Of a stretch of 11,558 nucleotides of DNA, positions 6,808 to 11,558 are shown in pieces. The translations under genes were made by a program, and so were the position numbers. The notes below the pieces were generated by a model that saw only the letters and a program-made list of their open reading frames with translations, had not been told where the DNA came from and did not search any database. Origin of the DNA: Clostridiales bacterium (GTDB taxonomy: Bacteria; Bacillota; Clostridia; Peptostreptococcales; Anaerovoracaceae); NCBI GenBank assembly GCA_012799165.1, contig JAAZLU010000080.1, forward strand, positions 1-11,558. Reading direction: 5' to 3'. The stretch's first letter is position 1. Each line of letters starts with the position of its first letter.

Positions 6808-7603
6808 GGCGGCGCAGAGAATGTTACAAGTCAGCGATTTGAGAGTTACATTCCACTCCACCGGCAAGGAGGCTCTGCACGGCATAAGCTTCGGCATGGA
6901 CTGCGGAGAGAGACTGGGTCTGGTCGGAGAATCGGGAAGCGGAAAAACCGTAACGGCCATGGCGATCTCGGGCCTCATCGAGAGAAGCAATGTTACGATA
7001 AACGGCACGGTCAACTTCGAGGGCAGAGATCTTCAGCACTGTCCGCGAAGCGAGCTCAGAAAGATTCAGGGCAAGGAGATCGGCGTGGTGTTTCAGGAAC
7101 CCATGAACTCTCTTAATCCTCTGATGAAAATCGGGCATCAGGTCGAAGAGGTACTGCGCATACATACCGATATGAGCCCGCAGGAGCAAAAGAAACTGGC
7201 CCTTCAGACGCTCGGCAGAGTCGGTCTTTCAGATCCGGAGGAAATCTACGAAAAGTATCCACACCAAATTTCCGGAGGCCAGAGACAGAGGGTTATGATT
7301 GCGGCTGCGATAATAATCAAGCCGAAGCTTCTGATATGCGATGAGCCCACCACAGCTCTCGACGTGAGCATCCAAGCCAAGATACTGCAGCTGCTCCGCG
7401 ACCTCAGCGAGGAGTACGGCGTCGCCATACTTCTGATAAGCCATGACCTACGAGTTGTAAAGAATCTCTGCGACAAGGTTGCGGTGATGCGCAGAGGAGA
7501 TATAGTCGAGCGGGGGTTCACGAAGGAAGTCTTTGAAAATCCGCAGCACGAATATACTCGCGAACTGATGAAACCCATTCCCGGGAGGCTCCGAAATGAA
7601 TGA
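6800..7603 (+). CDS. ABC importer ATPase, NikD/DppD type, short form
   Basis: A 267-residue ATPase with all catalytic motifs: Walker A GESGSGKT (43-50), Q-loop Gln99 in [11 protein letters not shown], signature SGGQRQR (158-164), Walker B LLICDEP (177-183) with catalytic Glu182, and switch His215 in ISHDL. DppD and OppD proteins are about 320-330 residues with a C-terminal oligopeptide-transporter extension; this one ends soon after [13 protein letters not shown], the length seen in NikD and CntD. The ATG at 6800 overlaps the permease gene by 8 bp and has GAGGG 9 nt upstream, so I prefer it to the internal ATG at 6821. It would pair with the following ATPase to drive the importer. Confidence 0.88.
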   Translation: MNRAAQRMLQVSDLRVTFHSTGKEALHGISFGMDCGERLGLVGESGSGKTVTAMAISGLIERSNVTINGTVNFEGRDLQHCPRSELRKIQGKEIGVVFQEPMNSLNPLMKIGHQVEEVLRIHTDMSPQEQKKLALQTLGRVGLSDPEEIYEKYPHQISGGQRQRVMIAAAIIIKPKLLICDEPTTALDVSIQAKILQLLRDLSEEYGVAILLISHDLRVVKNLCDKVAVMRRGDIVERGFTKEVFENPQHEYTRELMKPIPGRLRNE

Positions 7604-8336
7604 CAGAGTGCTCGAAGTAAAAAATCTCTCGGTCACATATCTCGACTCGAGCGTCTTCGGAAAAAAGAGAACTTTCGAGGCCATAAAAAATGTAAGCTTC
7701 CACATAGACCACGGCGAAATTGTCGGCCTCGTCGGCGAGTCCGGCTGCGGAAAATCGACCCTCGCCAAGGCGATAACGGGAATGCTTGCAAACGCCGAAA
7801 TCAGCGGTGATATTATACACTACACCAGAAGGCCCCAGATGGTCTTTCAGGACCCCCACGGCTGCTTAAACCCGGCCAAAAGCATCGGCTGGATACTCGA
7901 AGAACCGCTGCGCATATTCGGCAAATACGATGCCGCCGAGCGCAAGCGCAGGGTTTTGGCGATGATGGACAGAGTGGGCCTGGAAGCAGAACTTGCAAAG
8001 AGAAAGCCCCGGGAACTTTCCGGGGGCCAAAAGCAGCGCGTGTCCATAGCGACGGCTCTTATCCAGAGGCCGCGCTTCGTAATAGCGGACGAGCCCGTCT
8101 CCTCCCTGGACATCTCGATTCAGGGACAGATTCTCGAGCTACTGCTGCATCTTCGAGACGAGTTGGATCTGAGCTATCTCTTCATCACCCACGACCTTCA
8201 TGTATGCTACTCAATATGTGACAGAGTGCTCGTAATGTACGAGGGATCCATAGTCGAGCAGGGCCCTGTCGAAGAAGTCTACAGCCGTCCGAAACACGAG
8301 TACACAAAGAATCTGCTGGATGCGATTTTGAAGTAA
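7596..8336 (+). CDS. ABC importer ATPase, NikE/DppF type, short form
   Basis: A 246-residue ATPase: Walker A GESGCGKS (47-54), Q-loop Gln85 in [11 protein letters not shown], signature LSGGQKQR (141-148), Walker B FVIADEP (161-167) with Glu166, and switch His199 in ITHDL. It is well below the roughly 300-330 residues of DppF and OppF, because the segment between Walker A and the Q-loop is compact (no long GxI.f.G insert) and the C-terminal extension is absent. The ATG overlaps the upstream ATPase stop by 8 bp, with GGGAGG just before it. It is the last gene of the importer operon, followed by a strong terminator. The five-gene order receptor-permease-permease-ATPase-ATPase is that of nikABCDE. 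Confidence 0.88.
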   Translation: MNDRVLEVKNLSVTYLDSSVFGKKRTFEAIKNVSFHIDHGEIVGLVGESGCGKSTLAKAITGMLANAEISGDIIHYTRRPQMVFQDPHGCLNPAKSIGWILEEPLRIFGKYDAAERKRRVLAMMDRVGLEAELAKRKPRELSGGQKQRVSIATALIQRPRFVIADEPVSSLDISIQGQILELLLHLRDELDLSYLFITHDLHVCYSICDRVLVMYEGSIVEQGPVEEVYSRPKHEYTKNLLDAILK

Positions 8337-8375
8337 AAAACTATCCCCGAGATTTTGGCCCGGGGATAAATTTTT
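8334..8375. terminator. Bidirectional rho-independent terminator between importer operon and alr
   Basis: TATCCCCG (8342-8349) pairs with CGGGGATA (8361-8368), an 8-bp stem with an 11-nt loop. On the plus strand it is followed by AATTTTT; on the minus strand by G and a run of six T (complement of 8335-8340). It serves the convergent importer and alr transcripts. Confidence 0.88.
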
Positions 8376-8407
8376 AATCGACCTAAAATATTGCAATAGC
8401 AAGCAAA

Positions 8408-9562
8408 TTAACGTACAAAGCCGTTATTCTCCACGCGCTTAAAATTCGTAAATATCTCGTAGCTTATGGTTCCGACTTCCTTCGCCCAGTCCTCGGCAAA
8501 GACGGCCTTCTCTCCGTCGCTTCCTATAAGTATCGCCACATCTCCCATCTTTACATCGGGAATATCCGTAACGTCCAGCATCATCTGATCCATGCAGATG
8601 CGCCCCGCCCCGTAGCAATACTGCCCATGTACTATTGCCTTGAGTTTACCGTTAGAAAGCTTTCGGGGCACGCCGTCGGCATAGCCTATGCATATGGTCG
8701 CGATTTTTGTCGGCCTTTCTGCCTTAAAACTGCGACCGTAGCCGACAGTCTCGCCGGGCTCAACATCGCGGACGCTCGCAATGTGAGCCTTCAAAGTCAT
8801 AACGGGCTTAAGATTCAGCTCGCGCTTCGTATAATCCTCGTAGTCCTGATGCGCCCCGTACATGAGTATCCCGAAGCGGGCATAGTCGGCCTTCAGAGGC
8901 GAATAATTGACGCTTCCGTAGCTGTTCTGTATATGCACGATGCCGGGATCTATGCCAGCCGCAAGCAACTCTTCCTTTGCTTTGTAGACGAACTCGATTT
9001 GTCCCTTCGTAAATTCGACATGTTCCGGCGCATCCGTATCCGCCGCCGGCAGATGCGTGTACAGACCGCAGCAGTCTATATGAGCCAGCCCGTAGCACTT
9101 CTTCATGGAATCGTAGTCGTTCTTAGCTACGCCTATGCGGTGCATGCCGGTATCTATCGCCAGATGAGCCATGAGCTTCGGATTTTCGATTTCCGGCATG
9201 ACGGCCTTAACCATGCGACCGAAAAGATCGTCGAGCTGCAACGCGTACTCGTAGCTGATGAGAGTCTGAGTGAGCCTGTAACGGTAAATCTCCATGGCCA
9301 TAGCCGGCGAGGTGTATCCGAGTATCAATATAAATCCATCTATGCCGCCCTCCCTAAGCTCTATAGCTTCGTCCAGAGTAGCGACGCAGAAGCGTTCAAC
9401 CCCGAGCTCTTCGAGTTTATGGGCTATCTGAAGCGCCCCGTGACCGTAGCCGTTCGCCTTAACGACGCCCATTATCCCGGTCTCGGGAGAAAATTCTGCA
9501 GACATCACTTCCAGGTTGTTTTTAAGTGCCTGTGCATCTAGTTCTATCCATGCTCTGTTCAT
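8408..9562 (-). CDS. alr: Alanine racemase
   Basis: A 384-residue PLP enzyme of normal length that interconverts L- and D-alanine for peptidoglycan. The N-terminus RAWIELDAQALKNNL is typical, and VVKANGYGHGA (33-43) holds the PLP lysine Lys35. The second catalytic base is Tyr294 in IGYADGVPR. Other family marks are DTGMHRIG (Arg142), THLPAADT, HIQNSYG (210-216), RFGILMYG (229-236), VGYGRSF (273-279) and the partner-subunit loop ICMDQMMLD. The ATG is preceded by AAAGGGG at 8 nt. It is monocistronic, with a promoter 70-100 bp upstream and a terminator shared with the importer operon. Divergent from perR; I see no functional link between the two beyond position. Confidence 0.95.
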   Translation of the reverse strand: MNRAWIELDAQALKNNLEVMSAEFSPETGIMGVVKANGYGHGALQIAHKLEELGVERFCVATLDEAIELREGGIDGFILILGYTSPAMAMEIYRYRLTQTLISYEYALQLDDLFGRMVKAVMPEIENPKLMAHLAIDTGMHRIGVAKNDYDSMKKCYGLAHIDCCGLYTHLPAADTDAPEHVEFTKGQIEFVYKAKEELLAAGIDPGIVHIQNSYGSVNYSPLKADYARFGILMYGAHQDYEDYTKRELNLKPVMTLKAHIASVRDVEPGETVGYGRSFKAERPTKIATICIGYADGVPRKLSNGKLKAIVHGQYCYGAGRICMDQMMLDVTDIPDVKMGDVAILIGSDGEKAVFAEDWAKEVGTISYEIFTNFKRVENNGFVR

Positions 9563-9638
9563 AATAAAAGCCCCTTTCTTTGCGCAGGGACTTTGTAATC
9601 GATTTTTACTTCATCGTCCGGCTGCGCTCAACGCAATA

Positions 9639-9667
9639 ATTGTAACCCAAAAAGCGACACATATCAA
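9639..9667 (-). promoter_or_regulatory. Sigma-A type promoter of alr
   Basis: On the minus strand TTGATA (9667-9662) and TACAAT (9644-9639) are separated by exactly 17 bp. Transcription would start near 9632, giving a leader of about 70 nt. No riboswitch is apparent in that leader. Confidence 0.65.
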
Positions 9668-9751
9668 AGAGTTTCAAGAGGAAGTCGCGGGCTTGTCGCA
9701 GGGCGGTTCATGCAGTTTTTAAAAAATTTTGCAAAATATTTGAAAAAGCTC

Positions 9752-9780
9752 TTGACAATAATAATTATTATTACTATTAT
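9752..9780 (+). promoter_or_regulatory. Sigma-A type promoter of the perR operon
   Basis: A consensus -35 TTGACA (9752-9757) and TATTAT (9775-9780) are 17 bp apart. The 30 bp upstream is A/T-rich and UP-element-like. The start would be near 9787, 21 nt before the ATG. Confidence 0.8.
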
Positions 9781-9782
9781 AA
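9757..9782. promoter_or_regulatory. Putative PerR/Fur-family operator overlapping the perR promoter
   Basis: Two overlapping dyads fill the promoter spacer. TTATTACTATTATAA (9768-9782) matches the Bacillus PerR box TTATAATTATTATAA at 13 of 15 positions, and AATAATAATTATTATT (9757-9772) is a perfect 16-bp palindrome. Binding here would block RNA polymerase, giving autorepression and control of the downstream rubrerythrin. AT richness raises the chance background, but position and gene context support it. Confidence 0.65.
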
Positions 9783-9807
9783 GTATGTCAGATAGCGAGG
9801 AGAAATT

Positions 9808-10203
9808 ATGAAGAAACGCAGATACAGTAAAAAAAGGCAGGCCATCCTCGAGCGCGTATGCTCAACCGATGTCCACCCGAGTGCGGAATGGGTGTACCAG
9901 GAACTCAAGCCGGAGTTTCCGGACCTTTCTCTTGGCACGGTCTATCGTAATCTTGCGGCATTTAAGCAGGAAGGCGTCATAGAATCACTTGGAGTTATAG
10001 ACGGACTCGAGCGTTTTGACGGAAACACGGAGCCCCATGCTCACTTCATCTGTAAGCATTGCGCTGCGGTAATTGATTTGCCCGGACTCAAACTGCCTAA
10101 TCGTTTTGAAGACGTCATAGAATGCGGCCGAGCCGAGGAGCTCGAGCTGAGGTTCATAGGAACATGTAACAAGTGCGCAAGCACAAGGAAGGAGAAAAAT
10201 TAA
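9808..10203 (+). CDS. perR: Fur-family peroxide-responsive repressor, PerR type
   Basis: A 131-residue Fur-family regulator. The winged helix contains [11 protein letters not shown] (23-33) and [18 protein letters not shown] (41-58). Aligned by eye with Bacillus subtilis PerR, the regulatory-metal ligands are all present: His23 (H37), Asp71 in ERFD (D85), His77 and His79 in PHAHFIC (H91, H93) and Asp90 (D104). The structural Zn site is Cys82-x2-Cys85 and Cys120-x2-Cys123. Aspartate rather than glutamate at the position of Asp90 is the residue associated with peroxide sensing, which favours PerR over Fur. GAGGAG precedes the ATG. It is 2 bp upstream of a rubrerythrin gene and carries a PerR-box-like operator in its own promoter. 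A Fur or Zur role is less likely. Confidence 0.83.
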   Translation: MKKRRYSKKRQAILERVCSTDVHPSAEWVYQELKPEFPDLSLGTVYRNLAAFKQEGVIESLGVIDGLERFDGNTEPHAHFICKHCAAVIDLPGLKLPNRFEDVIECGRAEELELRFIGTCNKCASTRKEKN

Positions 10204-10205
10204 TT

Positions 10206-10790
10206 ATGAAGAAGTTTGTATGTCCTGTTTGCGGTTACGTATATCAGGGAGAAGCGATCCCCGAAGGATACAAGTGCCCGACCTGCGGCGTTGACGGAAG
10301 CAAATTCAACGAAATGAAGGACGGCGCAGCCCTCGCGGCGGAGCATGTCTTCGGAGTCGGTATGAATCTGGATGCCTGCACACCGGAGGACAGAGAGCAC
10401 ATTGTGGAACAGCTGAAGGCCAATTTCAACGCCGAGTGCAGCGAGGTAGGGATGTACCTGTGCATGGCAAGAATTGCCCACAGAGAAGGTTATCCGGAAA
10501 TCGGACTGTATTGGGAAAAGGCAGCCTACGAAGAAGCAGAGCATGCCGCCAAGTTCGCGGAGCTCCTCGGCTCTGAACTCGAGGTAAACATGACCGACTC
10601 CACCGAAAAGAATCTCGCATGGAGAGTCGAGAGCGAATATGGCGCCTGCAACGGCAAATTCGAGCTCGCAAAACTCGCCAAATCCTACAATCTGGATGCA
10701 ATTCACGATACAGTTCACGAAATGGCCAGGGACGAAGCCAGGCACGGCAAGGCTTTTGCAGGACTGCTCGAAAGATATTTCGGCAAGTAA
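10206..10790 (+). CDS. Reverse rubrerythrin (N-terminal rubredoxin domain, C-terminal di-iron domain)
   Basis: A 194-residue peroxide- and oxygen-detoxifying protein. Residues 1-37 form a rubredoxin-like FeS4 site (Cys6, Cys9, Cys24, Cys27 as CPVCGY and CPTCG). Residues about 60-194 are a ferritin-like four-helix di-iron domain with Glu77, Glu80, the EExxH-type motif around Glu110 and His113, Glu144, and a second ExxH at Glu177 and His180. Classical rubrerythrin has the opposite order. Clostridial reverse rubrerythrins reduce H2O2 and O2 with electrons from NADH via a rubredoxin reductase, and in Clostridium acetobutylicum they are under PerR control. The ATG at 10206 has AAGGAG upstream and begins the rubredoxin domain; the in-frame ATG at 10173 would add residues inside perR and is rejected. 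Confidence 0.92.
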   Translation: MKKFVCPVCGYVYQGEAIPEGYKCPTCGVDGSKFNEMKDGAALAAEHVFGVGMNLDACTPEDREHIVEQLKANFNAECSEVGMYLCMARIAHREGYPEIGLYWEKAAYEEAEHAAKFAELLGSELEVNMTDSTEKNLAWRVESEYGACNGKFELAKLAKSYNLDAIHDTVHEMARDEARHGKAFAGLLERYFGK

Positions 10791-10885
10791 TAAAGCACTG
10801 CATAAAACACTTTCAAAGGACTTCTCGACAGATACTTCAATTGACGAGAGCTCTAATTGATAACGGGAGAAGCTTCAGCGAAAAT

Positions 10886-10914
10886 GCAAAAGACCGGCAT
10901 AGCCGGTCTTTTGC
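10886..10914. terminator. Terminator hairpin after the perR-rubrerythrin operon
   Basis: A perfect 13-bp stem (10886-10898 with 10902-10914), loop ATA, with AAAA and TTTT inside the stem so that it can work in either direction. It lies about 95 nt after the rubrerythrin stop. The intervening 10791-10885 holds no gene; weak CTTCTC/GAGAAG complementarity is present. Confidence 0.8.
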
Positions 10915-10986
10915 GCGTTGTCGGACCTTTGTACGATTGTAAATCTTTTTTGCGCAACTCAAACTCTTTACTGCATTCGACAGATA

Positions 10987-11024
10987 ATTAAAAGAAATCC
11001 GAACCCTTAACAGAGTTCGGATTT
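10987..11024 (-). terminator. Terminator of the minus-strand tRNA gene
   Basis: AAATCCGAAC (10995-11004) pairs with GTTCGGATTT (11015-11024), 10 bp with a 10-nt loop. Read on the minus strand it is followed by CTTTTAATT. It begins 8 nt beyond the encoded CCA end of the tRNA. Confidence 0.75.
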
Positions 11025-11032
11025 GCATATCC

Positions 11033-11114
11033 TGGTGGAGACGAAGAGGATCGAACTCTCGACCTCCGCGTTGCGAACGCGGCGCTCTCCCAGCTGATAC
11101 AGTTATATGCCCCC
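11033..11114 (-). tRNA. tRNA-Ala(CGC) with expanded, mismatched D-arm (possible pseudo-tRNA)
   Basis: Read on the minus strand: anticodon stem CCGCG/CGCGG with loop TTCGCAA, anticodon CGC (codon GCG); T-arm GAGAG, TTCGATC, CTCTT; acceptor 3' strand CGTCTCC, discriminator A and encoded CCA. The 5' GGGGGCA pairs with that strand at positions 1-6, with G3.U70, the alanine identity element, while 7-66 is an A.C mismatch. The body is 82 nt with CCA instead of about 76. The extra 6 nt fall between positions 8-9 and the D-loop: TATC stands where GCTC should pair with GAGC, so only two D-stem pairs remain. It keeps a good terminator, but no clear promoter was found upstream. It may be decaying, as a UGC tRNA-Ala can usually read GCG. 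Confidence 0.7.
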
Positions 11115-11388
11115 TATTAAAAGTTAATTTTACAAAGGCGAAGATGGTAAAAAGGTTCATTTCAAGGCATTCCGCAGAAATGATACTTTTTGCCGTCTTT
11201 AAATTATACAAAAACGGGAACAATTTATTTCAAAAGCGACCGGGTATGCGGCTCACCTGTCCGGCACGCGAGTCGCAACACCTAAAAATCAATGTACCGA
11301 GTGCCCGGCACGGTATTCGCAGAGCGACACCTGGAAAGCGTTCGAAAATAGGCGTTTTTCTTCTTCCTAGGGAGTTTGTGTTGTTTTC
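11115..11388. other. Gene-free stretch with two GC-rich hairpins
   Basis: No open frame here has a ribosome binding site or recognisable protein. Within AT-rich DNA two GC-rich hairpins stand out: 11236-11276 (GCGAC with GTCGC outside, TGCGG with CCGGCA inside) and 11295-11315 (TACC and GTGC with GCAC and GGTA, loop CCG). Neither is followed by a T run. They could be part of a small RNA or remnant of a repeat; I do not recognise them. Confidence 0.35.
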
Positions 11389-11457
11389 AGACTTTCGAAA
11401 ATCGAAAATCAAGACTTTTGAAAATCGAAATTCTAGACTTTCGAAAATCGAAATCTA
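11389..11457. repeat. Three tandem 23-bp palindromic repeats
   Basis: Copies at 11389-11411, 11412-11434 and 11435-11457 begin with AGACTTTCGAAAATCGAAA, with one change in copy 2 (C to T) and differences only at the last bases. Each unit is itself a near dyad: AGAnTTTCGA, 3 bp, TCGAAAnTCT (18 of 23 positions symmetric in the consensus). This is the form of tandem operators or iterons for a dimeric DNA-binding protein. There are no spacers, so it is not a CRISPR array. A related TTCGAAAAT occurs at 11341-11349. The remaining 11458-11558 is very AT-rich and holds no gene. Confidence 0.75.
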
Positions 11458-11558
11458 ATAATACTAATAGAGTAAGACTGAGTATAGTAATATTACTACC
11501 CGAAAAAAAGAATATATTTAGAGATATATAGCTATGTTATGAATCCTTTTTTTATTTC

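Noticed and set aside
8627..9541. A 304-codon open frame on the plus strand, antisense to alr
   Set aside because: It lies entirely within a clear alanine racemase gene, has no ribosome binding site or recognisable domain, and is explained by the codon bias of the opposite strand.
10173..10205. Upstream in-frame ATG for the rubrerythrin
   Set aside because: It would overlap perR by 31 bp and add a charged tail before the rubredoxin domain; the ATG at 10206 has the ribosome binding site and the family N-terminus.
11389..11457. CRISPR array
   Set aside because: The 23-bp units are directly abutting with no unique spacers, and no cas gene is present.
11485..11498. Perfect 14-bp palindrome TAGTAATATTACTA containing TAATATTAC, the geminivirus rolling-circle nick sequence
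   Set aside because: There is no Rep gene or stem-loop with GC arms, and such a palindrome is likely by chance in this AT-rich tail.

Overview
The window looks like chromosomal DNA from a moderate-GC, low-oxygen member of the Firmicutes, probably class Clostridia. The reasons are strong GGAGG-type ribosome binding sites, TTG as an alternative start, secreted proteins of clostridial type, a DUF1836 regulator, and a PerR plus reverse-rubrerythrin operon typical of anaerobes. The genus cannot be fixed from this sequence.

Layout. (1) 1-1328, minus strand: a two-gene secreted-protein operon, a small exported protein followed by a phosphodiester glycosidase that runs off the left edge. (2) 1329-2100: a divergent promoter region and a DUF1836 transcription-regulator-like gene. 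(3) 2101-2790: almost 700 bp without a credible gene but rich in designed-looking secondary structure: a 135-nt imperfect hairpin, then a roughly 286-nt multi-branched element closed by an 11-bp helix, whose first hairpin loop is fully complementary to bases just outside that helix (a predicted pseudoknot). This is the best candidate for an undescribed element. (4) 2796-3371: a short ModA-like lipoprotein that seems to lack one lobe, with its own promoter and terminator. (5) 3534-8336: a five-gene ABC importer operon (lipoprotein receptor, two permeases, two ATPases) of the peptide/nickel/opine family. Both ATPases are short and end soon after the core domain, as in Nik- and Cnt-type metal or metallophore importers. 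A bidirectional terminator separates it from (6) alr, alanine racemase, on the minus strand (8408-9562). (7) 9563-10914: divergent alr and perR promoters, then perR and a reverse rubrerythrin in one operon. A PerR-box-like sequence overlaps the perR -10 element, which fits autoregulated peroxide defence. (8) 10987-11114: a minus-strand tRNA-Ala(CGC) with its own terminator and an apparent 6-nt expansion that breaks the D-stem. (9) 11115-11558: gene-free DNA with two GC-rich hairpins and three tandem 23-bp palindromic repeats.

Functionally the coding part is mostly housekeeping and accessory envelope biology: nutrient or metal import, cell-wall D-alanine supply, peroxide defence and secreted proteins. 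The unusual content lies in the non-coding stretches and in small departures from family norms.
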